Shown here: positions 26,418 to 35,024 of the stretch, piece by piece
How positions within the stretch are numbered: position 1 is the first letter of the stretch
Layout: the number at the start of each line of letters is the position of its first letter
Assembly (NCBI GenBank): GCA_946221025.1
Contig: CAMIMS010000011.1
Coordinates: 1-44,760, forward strand
Length of the DNA stretch: 44,760 bases
Direction of reading: 5' to 3'
DNA from: an uncultured Pseudoclavibacter sp.
Lineage (GTDB): Bacteria; Actinomycetota; Actinomycetes; Actinomycetales; Microbacteriaceae
Translations under genes and position numbers: made by a program
Notes under the pieces: model-generated
What the model was told of the DNA's origin: nothing
The model's database searches: none
The model's input: only the letters and a program-made list of their open reading frames with translations

Positions 26418-27581
26418 TTACCCGAGCAGCTCCCGGTCGGGCACGAGCGCAGCTTCCGCGCGGCGTGTCCGCATGACATCTCGATAGTGGTCGAGCAGCT
26501 CGTCACAGATTCGCTCCCACGAGCGATCGAGAACCCGTTCGCGACCGGCCACCGACATCTCCTCGCGCAGCGTCTGATTGCGCACGATTTCCTCCACGCA
26601 GGATCGCAGGTGCGCATCCCCGGGCGATGACGGATCAAAGAGGTAGCCGTCAACGCCGGGCATGACGAGGTCGATCGGGCCGCCCGCTCGAGGCGCGACC
26701 ACGGGCAGGCCGCTCGCGTGCGCCTCCTGCACCGTCTGGCCGAATGTCTCCTCGGTGCCAGTGTGCACGAACAGGTCGAAGCTCGCGTACGCGTTCGCGA
26801 GGTCGCGGCCCGAGAGCTTGCCGAGGTAGTGCACCGGCATGCCCTCCAGGGCCTTGCGAATGGATGCATCCGACGGCCCATCGCCCACGATCACGATCTG
26901 CATATTCGGGATGCCCCGAAGCGCCGCGAACCGCTCCACCTGCTTCTCGGGCGCGAGACGACCCACGTAGCCGACGATCACGTCTCTCTCGGTCTGCTGG
27001 ATGCGCGCGCGAAGGGCCTTCACCTCATCGCGTTCGCGGTTGCTCGGCTGGTACGTCTCGAGGTCGACGCCGCGGCCCCAGAGCTTCACCGGTTCGATCT
27101 TCGCGCGCTTCAGGTCAGCGATTGTCGGGCTCGAGGGCGCGAGCGTGAGGTCGGCGCTGTTGTGGATGCGGCGAAGCACCTGCCAGGTGAACCCCTCGAT
27201 CGCCGAGAGGTGGTTGCGCTTGGTGTAGCCGGCCACATCCGTTTGAAAGATCGCGACGGTGCCAATGCCGCGGCGGCGTGCCGACGCGATCGCTTCGGCT
27301 CCGAGAAAGACGGGGCTCGCGGCGTGAAGGATGTCGGGCGCGAAGTCGTCGAGGATGTGCTGCACGCGAATGTTCGGCACGCCCACCTGGAACTGGCGGT
27401 AAGTGAACGCCGTCACCTCGTGCACTTTGAACCCGCGGTAGCGCGTGGGTGAGCCGCCGCGGGGGCAGATCACGATCGCGTCGTGTCCGCGCAGGGCCAG
27501 GTGATCGAGCACCTTGCAAACCGAGTTGGTGACGCCGTTGACCGCAGGCAGGAAACTCTCGGTCACGATGGCAACACGCAT
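26418..27581 (-). CDS. GDP-mannose-dependent alpha-mannosyltransferase (MgtA/PimB-like GT4)
   Basis: A retaining GT-B glycosyltransferase likely adding mannose to a glycolipid anchor of the cell envelope. The N-terminal domain has RVAIVTESFLPAVNGVTNSV and the acceptor-side GHDAIVICPRGG; the C-terminal domain has VGYVGRLAPEKQVER, VIVGDGP and the E-x7-E block TGTEETFGQTVQEAHASGLPVV. ATG 27581 is chosen because homology starts there and a TACAGT box sits six bases upstream. It is divergent from manC with only 100 bases between, and the likely donor GDP-mannose comes from that neighbour. The exact acceptor cannot be read. Confidence 0.88.
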   Translation of the reverse strand: MRVAIVTESFLPAVNGVTNSVCKVLDHLALRGHDAIVICPRGGSPTRYRGFKVHEVTAFTYRQFQVGVPNIRVQHILDDFAPDILHAASPVFLGAEAIASARRRGIGTVAIFQTDVAGYTKRNHLSAIEGFTWQVLRRIHNSADLTLAPSSPTIADLKRAKIEPVKLWGRGVDLETYQPSNRERDEVKALRARIQQTERDVIVGYVGRLAPEKQVERFAALRGIPNMQIVIVGDGPSDASIRKALEGMPVHYLGKLSGRDLANAYASFDLFVHTGTEETFGQTVQEAHASGLPVVAPRAGGPIDLVMPGVDGYLFDPSSPGDAHLRSCVEEIVRNQTLREEMSVAGRERVLDRSWERICDELLDHYRDVMRTRRAEAALVPDRELLG

Positions 27582-27587
27582 GTGATG

Positions 27588-27593
27588 ACTGTA
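27588..27593 (-). promoter_or_regulatory. Leaderless -10 box of the mannosyltransferase
   Basis: TACAGT on the minus strand ends six bases before the ATG at 27581. It faces away from the corresponding box of manC (27669-27674). Confidence 0.5.
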
Positions 27594-27668
27594 TGCCTTC
27601 GCGCTTGGGGGTGCGTTCGGGCAGCCTGAGCGCTCGCTCGCGCGGTCGGGCTGATCCGGCGCTGGCCC

Positions 27669-27674
27669 TATGGT
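27669..27674 (+). promoter_or_regulatory. Leaderless -10 box of manC
   Basis: TATGGT lies seven bases before the ATG at 27682, with no Shine-Dalgarno sequence. Confidence 0.45.
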
Positions 27675-27681
27675 TGTGGCC

Positions 27682-28809
27682 ATGCCTTCGCCGATCGATC
27701 GATTCCATGCCGTGATTCCAGCGGGAGGCGTCGGCTCGAGGCTCTGGCCCCTCTCGCGTGCTGCCGCCCCGAAGTTTCTGCGCGATGTGATCGGCACCGG
27801 CTCCACCATGCTCGAGGGCACGTGGGAGCGGCTGGTGCCGCTCGCAAGCCCAGAACGCATCCTGGTCGTGACCGGGGAGGCGCACGGCCCGGAGGTGCAG
27901 AAGCAGCTTCCCGACCTTCGCGCCGAGAACGTCGTTCTCGAATCCGAGGGGCGTGATTCGGCCGCCGCGATCGGGCTTGCGGCAGCGATCATCGAGCGGC
28001 GTCACCCGGATGCGATCATCGGTTCGTTCGCCGCCGACCACCTCATCGGCAACCAGCGCCGCTTCCACGCCGCCGTCCGCGAGGCGGTCGCCGCCGCGAG
28101 CGCCGGGCACATTGTCACCATCGGCATCCAGCCGATTGAGCCGTCGACCGCGTTCGGATACATCCGTGCCGGCGTGCCGCTGGAAGTATCAGGTGCCCCG
28201 AGCGCCCGCTCGGTCGAGGCGTTCGTCGAGAAGCCGCCGCTGTCGCGCGCCCGCCGCTACCTCGCATCCGGTGAATACCTCTGGAACGCGGGCATGTTCA
28301 TCGCGAAGGCCTCGCGCCTGCTCGAAGAGCTCGCCGAACACAACCCGGAGCTGGCCGAGGGCATCGCCGAGATCGCGGATGCGTGGGACACCCCCCGCCG
28401 AGACGAGGTCACCGCGCGCGTGTGGCCGACCCTCGAGAAGGTCGCGATCGATTACGCTGTTGCCGAGCCCGCCGCCGAGAAGGGCAGGCTCGCAGTCATT
28501 CCCGGCTACTTCCAGTGGGATGACGTGGGCGACTTCGCGTCGGTGTCGAAGCTGCTGCAGGCCGATGCCGTGAAGAACGGCGAAGATCCGCGCATCGTCG
28601 TGATTGGTGATGACGAGCGGGTCGTCGAGATTGAATCGACCGGCATCGTCGTCTCCGAAACGAATCGGGTGATCGCGGTCGCGGGCATCCCGGATGTGGT
28701 CGTTGTCGACACCGAGGATGCGCTGCTTGTCACCACGCGACCGAAGGCGCAGAAGGTGAAGGATGTGGTCGCATCCGTCAAAGAGTCGCCGCATCCCGAG
28801 GTGCTCTAG
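27682..28809 (+). CDS. manC: Mannose-1-phosphate guanylyltransferase
   Basis: Makes GDP-mannose from mannose-1-phosphate and GTP. The nucleotidyltransferase signature AVIPAGGVGSRLWPLSR is at residues 9-25 and is followed by PKFL. SFAADHLI, FGYIRAG, VEAFVEKP and WNAGMFI are diagnostic of the family, as is the late GYFQWDDVGDF. The ATG 27682 gives about 375 aa; the frame is open four codons further to 27670. It is a single-domain enzyme without the phosphomannose isomerase fusion. It supplies the sugar donor for the divergent mannosyltransferase and the Ppm-like enzyme at 6669-7430. Confidence 0.92.
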   Translation: MPSPIDRFHAVIPAGGVGSRLWPLSRAAAPKFLRDVIGTGSTMLEGTWERLVPLASPERILVVTGEAHGPEVQKQLPDLRAENVVLESEGRDSAAAIGLAAAIIERRHPDAIIGSFAADHLIGNQRRFHAAVREAVAAASAGHIVTIGIQPIEPSTAFGYIRAGVPLEVSGAPSARSVEAFVEKPPLSRARRYLASGEYLWNAGMFIAKASRLLEELAEHNPELAEGIAEIADAWDTPRRDEVTARVWPTLEKVAIDYAVAEPAAEKGRLAVIPGYFQWDDVGDFASVSKLLQADAVKNGEDPRIVVIGDDERVVEIESTGIVVSETNRVIAVAGIPDVVVVDTEDALLVTTRPKAQKVKDVVASVKESPHPEVL

Positions 28810-28867
28810 GCCGTTCGACACGCGCCGCGATCACGCCTCCGCGTCGGCCGTGTCGGCGGTGCGTGGC

Positions 28868-28873
28868 TACAAT
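28868..28873 (+). promoter_or_regulatory. Leaderless -10 box of BMP lipoprotein 1
   Basis: TACAAT lies exactly six bases before the ATG at 28880, a near-consensus -10 box with no Shine-Dalgarno sequence. Confidence 0.6.
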
Positions 28874-28879
28874 CCGCGC

Positions 28880-29959
28880 ATGTCATCGACACCGAAGTCT
28901 CACTCCCGCCGCGCCGCGTTCGCGCTCGGAACCGCGCTCATCGCATCCCTTACCGCCTGCCAAGAGGCGCCGGAGCCGAGCGGCAACGCCGGCTCCACCG
29001 AATCGGCGCTCACCACCTGCATGGTCGCCAATAGCGGCCAGCTGCAAGACCGCTCCTTCAACCAGGCCGTGTACGAGTCGCTGCAGGCGGCGAAGCAGAA
29101 GTGGGGCTACGAGGTGCGCGCGACGGTTTCGCAATCACCAGCCGACTACGTGACGAACCTCACCGCGATGGCGAATGCCGGATGCAACTACATCGTCACC
29201 GTCGGGTGGGAGCTCGCCGACGCGACGAAAGATGCGGCCGCGCAGAATCCCGAGATCGCCTACTCGATCGTCGATGAGACCGTCGAGGGCGAGAACATCC
29301 TCTCGATCATTCACGACGTTTCCGAGCCCGCCTACCTCGCCGGGTACCTCGCGGCGGGCATGACGAAAACCGGCGTCGTCGGTACCTTCGGCGGCGGATT
29401 CCAGCCGCCGGTGACCAGGTTCATGGATGGGTTCCAGGGCGGTGTCGAAAAGTACAACGAAGTGCACGGCACGAGCGTGCGACTGATCGGATGGGACCGC
29501 GAGACCCAGCGCGGTTCGTTCACCGATGACTTCACGAACGCCGCGACTGCCCGCACGGTCACCGAGGGCCTGATCTCGCAGGGCGCGGATGTGATCATGC
29601 CGGTCGCCGCGCAGGCGGGCGAAGGCGCGGTGACCGCGGCCCAGGCGAACGGCAATGTCGCGATCGTGTGGGTCGACTCCGACGGCTACTTCGGGCTCGC
29701 CGAATCGGCGCGACCGTTCATCCTCACCACGGTCGAGAAGCACATGCAGCCGGCGATTCTCGAGGCGATTGAGAACGTCGCGAACGACCGCTTCCAGGGC
29801 GGCACGTGGGTGGGCACCCTCGAAAACGAAGGGGTTGGGCTTGCGCCCTTCCACGATTGGGATGAAAAGGTTCCGGCCGAGCTGAAGGCCGAGATCGACG
29901 ACCTGCGCGGCAAGATCGCGGCCGGAGAGATCACCGTCGAGACCCCGTCTCGCCCCTAA
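28880..29959 (+). CDS. BMP-family nucleoside-binding lipoprotein 1
   Basis: Substrate-binding protein of a BMP/PnrA-type ABC importer, lipid-anchored outside the membrane. The signal peptide RRAAFALGTALIASLTAC ends in the lipobox LTAC (Cys near residue 30). QDRSFNQAVYESLQAAK, VGWELADATKDAA, GTFGGGFQPPVTRFMDGF and FVLTT-like segments match the paralogue at 30696. Ligand is probably a nucleoside. It lies next to, but not inside, the nucleoside transport operon and is convergent with the SRPBCC gene. Start is fixed by the leaderless -10 box six bases upstream. Confidence 0.88.
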   Translation: MSSTPKSHSRRAAFALGTALIASLTACQEAPEPSGNAGSTESALTTCMVANSGQLQDRSFNQAVYESLQAAKQKWGYEVRATVSQSPADYVTNLTAMANAGCNYIVTVGWELADATKDAAAQNPEIAYSIVDETVEGENILSIIHDVSEPAYLAGYLAAGMTKTGVVGTFGGGFQPPVTRFMDGFQGGVEKYNEVHGTSVRLIGWDRETQRGSFTDDFTNAATARTVTEGLISQGADVIMPVAAQAGEGAVTAAQANGNVAIVWVDSDGYFGLAESARPFILTTVEKHMQPAILEAIENVANDRFQGGTWVGTLENEGVGLAPFHDWDEKVPAELKAEIDDLRGKIAAGEITVETPSRP

Positions 29960-29961
29960 TT

Positions 29962-29985
29962 CCAAGCGTCGATCACGACGCTTGG
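29962..29985. terminator. Bidirectional terminator between BMP lipoprotein 1 and SRPBCC gene
   Basis: CCAAGCGTCG and CGACGCTTGG (29962-29971, 29976-29985) pair perfectly over 10 bp with a four-base loop. It starts three bases after the lipoprotein stop and overlaps the last codons of the convergent gene. Confidence 0.7.
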
Positions 29986-30443
29986 GCGTCGCCCGCCTCG
30001 ACGAGCTGTTGCAGGCGCGCGATGGATGCGTCGAGCCGCTCGGGTGTGGTTGCTCGCGCTCGTTCAAAGCGTGTCTGGTCGGTGAGGTTCGTCCAGTCGT
30101 AGGTGTGCGTGACGCGCGTTCGGTTCTCGCCGAGGGGTTCGCATTCCCAGCGCCAGAGGTGGCCGCGAGGCTGCTCGCCGGCCGGTGCTGGGAGCCACGC
30201 GATGCGTTTGCCCTCTTCGAATTCGACGATGTGGTTCTCACGCGCTTTGCCGTTGGTAAGCGTCATGCTGAACACCTCACCGACTTCGCGTACGCGCGGG
30301 CTCGACGAGGTGCCGAGGTTGTCGTTTCCGTCCCACTCGGGCTGGCGGGCGGGGTCGGCGATGAGCTCGAAAATCTCGGCGGCGGGAGCCTGAATCTCGC
30401 GGGATGCGCTGACGATGCGGTCAGGGAAGTCGAAGTCGTTCAT
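29973..30443 (-). CDS. SRPBCC (START-like) domain protein
   Basis: A 156-aa soluble protein with the helix-grip fold that binds hydrophobic ligands. The start MNDFDFPDRIVSASREI is followed by the family opening QAPAAEIFELIADPARQPEWDGN; later strands include GEVFSMTLTNGKARENHIVEFEEGKRIAWL and TRVTHTYDWTNL, and a long C-terminal helix TTPERLDASIARLQQLVE. The frame is open 5' of ATG 30443 but shows no similarity there. Ligand unknown. It converges on BMP lipoprotein 1 with a shared hairpin. Confidence 0.85.
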   Translation of the reverse strand: MNDFDFPDRIVSASREIQAPAAEIFELIADPARQPEWDGNDNLGTSSSPRVREVGEVFSMTLTNGKARENHIVEFEEGKRIAWLPAPAGEQPRGHLWRWECEPLGENRTRVTHTYDWTNLTDQTRFERARATTPERLDASIARLQQLVEAGDAQAS

Positions 30444-30496
30444 GCCCACATCCCAGCATTCTTTGTAGGGATGCACCTGTGTCGGCACCGCGCAAG

Positions 30497-30527
30497 TTCG
30501 CCCGTAACGGCGGGCGTTCGCGGGCGA
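30497..30527. repeat. Nested inverted repeats upstream of the SRPBCC gene
   Basis: TTCGCCCG and CGGGCGAA flank the element, and the CGCCCG half can also pair with an internal CGGGCG, giving alternative stems. It lies 55-85 bases before the SRPBCC start and upstream of the promoter for BMP lipoprotein 2. Within the 252-base gene-free stretch 30444-30695 this and the promoter are the only recognised elements. Confidence 0.4.
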
Positions 30528-30593
30528 AGTGAACAGGCGCGTCACCATCCGTTCACGGTTTCGCAACAACGGCCACTGGATCGTTCCCGATCT

Positions 30594-30622
30594 CTGATAG
30601 CCGCCTGAATGTTCAGTAGTAT
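30594..30622 (+). promoter_or_regulatory. Promoter of BMP lipoprotein 2
   Basis: -35-like CTGATA (30594-30599), a 17-base spacer and -10 TAGTAT (30617-30622). The transcript would have a leader of about 65 bases before the GTG at 30696. Confidence 0.45.
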
Positions 30623-30695
30623 TTAGCTCCAAACTTGCGCAGCGCGCATCACCCAGTGCCGGGCTTTCAGCGCGGCTATAGAGAGGACCACCTAC

Positions 30696-31784
30696 GTGTC
30701 GACATTCACGTTCCGTCGTTCCGGCGTGTTCGCGGCCCTGGCCGCAACCAGCCTCGTGCTCACCGGTTGCGGCGACGCGCCCGACCCGCAGCAGAACGGA
30801 GGCGGCGACGGTGCCGCAGCCGACTTCACTGCCTGCATGGTCTCGGATGAGGGCGGCTTCGACGACAAGTCGTTCAACGAGCTCTCGCACGACGGTCTCG
30901 AGAAGGCCCGCGACGAGCTGGGCATCACCATCCGCGAGGCGGAGTCGACCTCGCCCGACCAGTTTGAGCCGAACCTGACCGCAATGGTGCAGCAGGGTTG
31001 CAACATCATCATCCCGGTCGGCTTCATGCTCGCCGACGCGACCGAGGCTGCCGCCAAGGCGAACCCCGACGTCGACTTTGCAATCGTCGACTACGACCAG
31101 ATTCAGGCCGAAAACGTGCTGGGCCTGAACTACGACACCGCGCAGGCGGCGTACCTCGCCGGCTACGCCGCGGCTGCCGCCTCGAAGACGGGCGTTGTGG
31201 CGACCTACGGTGGCGCGCAGATCCCGTCGGTGACGATCTTCATGGACGGTTTCGTCAACGGTGTGAAGAAGTACAACGAGGCCAAGGGCAAGGACGTCAA
31301 GGTGCTCGGCTGGGACGTCACCGCGCAGTCGGGCTCGTTCGTCGGCAACTTCTCCGACCAGAACCAGGCCCGCCAGATCACCGAGGGCTTCCTCTCGCAG
31401 AAGGCTGACGTGATCATGCCGGTCGGTGGCCCGCTCTACCAGGGTGGCGCTGAGGCGATCAAGTCGTCGAACCAGGAGGCGTACATCATCGGTGTCGACT
31501 CCGACCTCGCCGCGCGTGAGCAGCAGTACAAGGACATCATCATGACCTCGGTCACCAAGAGCATGGACCTCTCGGTGGTTGAGGCCATCAAGCAGTCGAA
31601 GGACGGCAGCTTCAAGGGCGGCACCTACACGGGCACGCTCGCGAACAACGGTGTTGGCCTCGCCTCCTTCGGTGAGTTCGAGAAGAACCTCCCCGAGGGC
31701 ACCGTTCAGGAGATCGAGTCGCTCCGTCAGGAGATCATCGACGGCAAGATCAAGGACCTGTCGCCCGCTTCGCCCAAGGCCTAG
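30696..31784 (+). CDS. BMP-family nucleoside-binding lipoprotein 2
   Basis: Probable main substrate-binding protein for the nucleoside ABC importer encoded next. The signal peptide (FRRSGVFAALAATSLVLTGC) has lipobox LTGC. Family segments include DEGGFDDKSFNELSHDGL, VGFMLADATEAAA, VVATYGGAQIPSVTIFMDGFVNGV and the C-terminal KGGTYTGTLANNGVGLASFGEFE. GTG 30696 is preceded by AGAGGA. A strong hairpin follows the gene, so the binding protein is probably made in excess over the ATPase and permeases. It is about as long as lipoprotein 1 (362 against 359 aa) and clearly paralogous. Confidence 0.9.
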   Translation: MSTFTFRRSGVFAALAATSLVLTGCGDAPDPQQNGGGDGAAADFTACMVSDEGGFDDKSFNELSHDGLEKARDELGITIREAESTSPDQFEPNLTAMVQQGCNIIIPVGFMLADATEAAAKANPDVDFAIVDYDQIQAENVLGLNYDTAQAAYLAGYAAAAASKTGVVATYGGAQIPSVTIFMDGFVNGVKKYNEAKGKDVKVLGWDVTAQSGSFVGNFSDQNQARQITEGFLSQKADVIMPVGGPLYQGGAEAIKSSNQEAYIIGVDSDLAAREQQYKDIIMTSVTKSMDLSVVEAIKQSKDGSFKGGTYTGTLANNGVGLASFGEFEKNLPEGTVQEIESLRQEIIDGKIKDLSPASPKA

Positions 31785-31801
31785 TAGGGCGTAGTCATCA
31801 A

Positions 31802-31838
31802 GATCGGGGCCGCGTCACCCAGTGGCGCGGCCCCGATC
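31802..31838 (+). terminator. Strong terminator between BMP lipoprotein 2 and the transporter ATPase
   Basis: GATCGGGGCCGCG and CGCGGCCCCGATC (31802-31814, 31826-31838) form a perfect 13-bp stem with an 11-base loop. Confidence 0.8.
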
Positions 31839-31852
31839 CGTCCCCGGGAGGC

Positions 31853-31983
31853 TATCCTCCTGAAACACCCATCCCGCCCGGCACGCATCGGGCACGAGAG
31901 TGCGCATCCCGCGCACCGGGCATTGGCGCCCCACCAACCGCTGGCGCCACCCGGTCACATCCCCACCCTGCGAGGTCACGGCA
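31853..31983 (+). promoter_or_regulatory. Promoter and structured leader of the nucleoside transport operon
   Basis: A -10-like TATCCT (31853-31858) would give a leader of about 120 bases. Within it GTGCGC/GCGCAC and GCCCG/CGGGC can form small hairpins, and TGGCGCC occurs twice. No known riboswitch class was recognised. Confidence 0.3.
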
Positions 31984-33495
31984 ATGAAGCTCGAACTCCG
32001 AGGCATCACGAAGCGCTTCGGATCGTTCACCGCGAACGACAGCATCGACCTCACCGTCGAACCCGGCGAAGTGCACGCGCTTCTCGGTGAGAACGGTGCC
32101 GGCAAGTCGACGCTCATGAACGTCCTGTACGGCCTGTATCAGCCGGAGGAGGGGCAGATCCTGCTCGACGACGAGCCGGTCGCCTTCTCCGGACCGGGTG
32201 AGGCGATGGCCGCGGGAATCGGCATGGTGCACCAGCACTTCATGCTCATCCCGGTGTTCACCGTCGCAGAGAACCTCATGCTCGGCAACGAACCCACCAA
32301 GGCCGCGGGCGTGCTGAACCTCAACGAGGCCCGCGCAAAGGTGCGGGAAATCTCTGACCGATTCGGCTTCGACATCGACCCGGATGCGAAGGTCGAAGAC
32401 CTCCCCGTCGGCGCGCAGCAGCGGGTCGAGATCATCAAGGCGCTCTCGCGCGACGCGAAGGTGCTCGTGCTCGATGAGCCCACGGCCGTCCTCACCCCGC
32501 AGGAGACGGATGAGCTGATCGCGATCATGCGCCAGCTTCGCGACTCTGGCACCTCGATCGTGTTCATCACGCACAAACTGCGCGAGGTGCGAGAAATCGC
32601 CGACCGCATCACCGTCATCCGCCGAGGCAAAGTCGTCGGCACCGCCGACCCGAGCGAGTCGAACGAAGAGCTCGCGGCGAAGATGGTCGGTCGCGCGGTC
32701 GACCTCTCGGTCGACAAGAACCCGCCGAAGCTCGGTGAAGCCACCTTCCAGGTCGAGAACCTGACCGTGTTCGACGCCAACGGCCACCGCCAGGTTGACG
32801 ATCTCTCGTTCGAGGTTCGCGAGGGCGAGATTCTCGTGATCGCCGGTGTGCAGGGCAACGGCCAAACTGAGCTGACCGAAGCGATCCTCGGCCTGCAACC
32901 GCGAGTGACCGGATCCATCCGCCTCGACGGCAAGGAGCTTGTCGGACAGTCCGTGAAGCGCACGCTCGACGCGGGGCTCGGATTCGTGCCCGAAGACCGC
33001 ACCGTCGACGGCATCGTGGGCGAGTTCACGATCGCCGAGAACATGATTCTTGACCGCTACGACCGGCCGCCGTTCGCGAAGGGTCTCGCCCTGAACTTCA
33101 GCGCCATTGATGAGTTCGCCGCTCGTTCGGTGGAAGAGTTCGATGTGCGAACCCCGACGACGCAGACCCCGGCCGGTCGCCTCTCGGGCGGTAACCAGCA
33201 AAAGGTCGTGCTCGCGCGCGAGCTCGGGCGGGAGCTACGCATGTTCATCGCATCCCAGCCCACCCGCGGCCTCGACGTTGGGTCGATCGAGTTCGTGCAC
33301 GAGCAGATCGTGCGGGTGCGCGACTCGGGCATTCCCGTGATCATCGTGTCGACCGAATTGGATGAGGTGGTCGAGCTCGCCGACCGCATCATGGTCATGG
33401 TGAAGGGAAAGAGCATGGGCATCGTCCCGCCGACGACATCCCGTGAAACGCTCGGCCAGATGATGGCCGGTATCACCGAGGGAGCGCACGCATGA
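31984..33495 (+). CDS. Nucleoside ABC importer, duplicated ATPase
   Basis: A 503-aa cytoplasmic ATPase with two ABC domains, as in sugar and BMP-type nucleoside importers. Domain 1 has Walker A GENGAGKST, VGAQQRVEIIKAL and Walker B LVLDEPTAVL. Domain 2 has a degenerate Walker A GVQGNGQTE, signature LSGGNQQKVVLAREL and a substituted Walker B ending FIASQPTRGLD, so ATP hydrolysis is expected mainly at one site. ATG 31984 starts the conserved MKLELRGITKRFGSF. It overlaps the next gene by ATGA (translational coupling). Confidence 0.93.
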   Translation: MKLELRGITKRFGSFTANDSIDLTVEPGEVHALLGENGAGKSTLMNVLYGLYQPEEGQILLDDEPVAFSGPGEAMAAGIGMVHQHFMLIPVFTVAENLMLGNEPTKAAGVLNLNEARAKVREISDRFGFDIDPDAKVEDLPVGAQQRVEIIKALSRDAKVLVLDEPTAVLTPQETDELIAIMRQLRDSGTSIVFITHKLREVREIADRITVIRRGKVVGTADPSESNEELAAKMVGRAVDLSVDKNPPKLGEATFQVENLTVFDANGHRQVDDLSFEVREGEILVIAGVQGNGQTELTEAILGLQPRVTGSIRLDGKELVGQSVKRTLDAGLGFVPEDRTVDGIVGEFTIAENMILDRYDRPPFAKGLALNFSAIDEFAARSVEEFDVRTPTTQTPAGRLSGGNQQKVVLARELGRELRMFIASQPTRGLDVGSIEFVHEQIVRVRDSGIPVIIVSTELDEVVELADRIMVMVKGKSMGIVPPTTSRETLGQMMAGITEGAHA

Positions 33496-35024
33496 GCTCG
33501 CAGGTAACCACCGAAACGACCCAGACGAACAAGCCGCAGACCGCTCCCGCCGGCCAAGGAAACCAGTCGGCTTGGGATGGGGTCTGGCGCGACATTCTCG
33601 GCGGCGGTGTCGTTCGCAGTCTCCTCGCGATCCTCCTCGCGCTCTTGATCGGGTCGCTGCTGGTTGTCGCCACGAACCCCGCCGTGCAGAACGCGGCCGG
33701 GTACTTCTTCTCGCGACCGCAAGACACGTTCATCGAAGCCGGCAAGGTCATTTCGGGTGCCTTCCGCTCGATCTGGGAAGGCGCGATCTTCTCGCCCCGC
33801 ACCGGTTTCCAGCCGTTCACGCAGACCCTCATGTGGGCAACGCCGCTCATCTCGGCCGGGCTCGGTATTGCGCTCGGCTTCCGCGCGGGCCTGTTCAACA
33901 TCGGTGGTCGCGGTCAGATGCTGCTGGCGGCCCTGTTCACCGGGTTCGTCGGCGCGAGCCTGCCGATGCCTCCTGGCCTGCACCTGATCGTCGCGGTCAT
34001 CGCCGGCATCATCGGTGGCGCCCTGTGGGCCGGGCTCGTGGGTGTGCTGAAGGCCCGCACCGGTGCGCACGAGGTGATCGTCACGATCATGCTGAACTAC
34101 GTCGCCTTCTGGGGCGTGACCTACCTGCTGAAGACGGCGCCGTTCCAGGCGGAGGGGGCCGGCGGTAACGCGAAGGCGAAGGCGATTGTCGATTCGGCCG
34201 TGCTGCCGAAGATCATCGGCGCGGTCGATGTTGGCTTCATCCTCACGATCCTCGCGGTGCTCGCCTACTGGTGGCTCATGGATCGCTCCACGATCGGCTT
34301 CCAGATTCGCGCGGTCGGTCTGAACCCGGATGCGGCACGCACCGCGGGCATCAACGTGGGCCGGGTGACCGTGGTCACGATGGCGCTCTCGGGAGCGTTC
34401 CTCGGGCTCGCGGGCGCCACGCAGGTGCTCGGCCGAAACCCCACCGGTTACACGCCGGCGGTGGATGCGGGCATCGGCTTCGACGCGATCACGGTCGCGC
34501 TCCTCGGCGCGAACCACCCCGTCGGCATCGTGCTCGCGGGCATTCTCTTTGGTGCGCTGAAGGCCGGATCGTTCCCGATGCAGGTGACCGAGGGCATCCC
34601 GATCGACATCGTCGCGGTCATTCAGGGCCTCATCGTGTTGTTCATCGCCGCGCCCCCGCTCGTGCGCGCGATCTTCCGCCTGCCCGCCCCGACCGGTATT
34701 TCGCTGCTTGACCGGATGAAGGTCGCTCGCGGCAAGGCAGAGCCCGTCGAGGTCGCCGCGGCAGCCGGCATCGGCTCCGCCGTGCAGGCAGCGCCCGTCT
34801 CGAGCGGCAGCGCAGGCACCAGCACAACCACTGCTGACGCAGATGCCGACACGGCGAAGAGCGAACCGCTCACGGTCGACCCCGAAACCGCCGAAGAGGC
34901 GCAGGGCGCGATCGCGAACCGGGTGGAGACACCGGAATCATCGGGCGCACCGCCCCTTGACGGGTCGACCACGCCCGAATCCGCACCCTCCTCCACGAAC
35001 GACACCCCGGAGGCGAGCCGATGA
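33492..35024 (+). CDS. Nucleoside ABC importer permease 1
   Basis: Integral membrane permease of the BPD_transp_2 type with about nine hydrophobic helices. Typical segments are GLGIALGFRAGLFNIGGRGQMLLAA and GAHEVIVTIMLNYVAFWG and, near the end, GFDAITVALLGANHPVGIVLAGILFGALKAG. Unusually, it carries a hydrophilic C-terminal extension of about 95 residues rich in Ser/Thr/Ala/Asp that is not needed for transport in the family. It is coupled to both neighbours by 4-base overlaps. Confidence 0.92.
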   Translation: MSSQVTTETTQTNKPQTAPAGQGNQSAWDGVWRDILGGGVVRSLLAILLALLIGSLLVVATNPAVQNAAGYFFSRPQDTFIEAGKVISGAFRSIWEGAIFSPRTGFQPFTQTLMWATPLISAGLGIALGFRAGLFNIGGRGQMLLAALFTGFVGASLPMPPGLHLIVAVIAGIIGGALWAGLVGVLKARTGAHEVIVTIMLNYVAFWGVTYLLKTAPFQAEGAGGNAKAKAIVDSAVLPKIIGAVDVGFILTILAVLAYWWLMDRSTIGFQIRAVGLNPDAARTAGINVGRVTVVTMALSGAFLGLAGATQVLGRNPTGYTPAVDAGIGFDAITVALLGANHPVGIVLAGILFGALKAGSFPMQVTEGIPIDIVAVIQGLIVLFIAAPPLVRAIFRLPAPTGISLLDRMKVARGKAEPVEVAAAAGIGSAVQAAPVSSGSAGTSTTTADADADTAKSEPLTVDPETAEEAQGAIANRVETPESSGAPPLDGSTTPESAPSSTNDTPEASR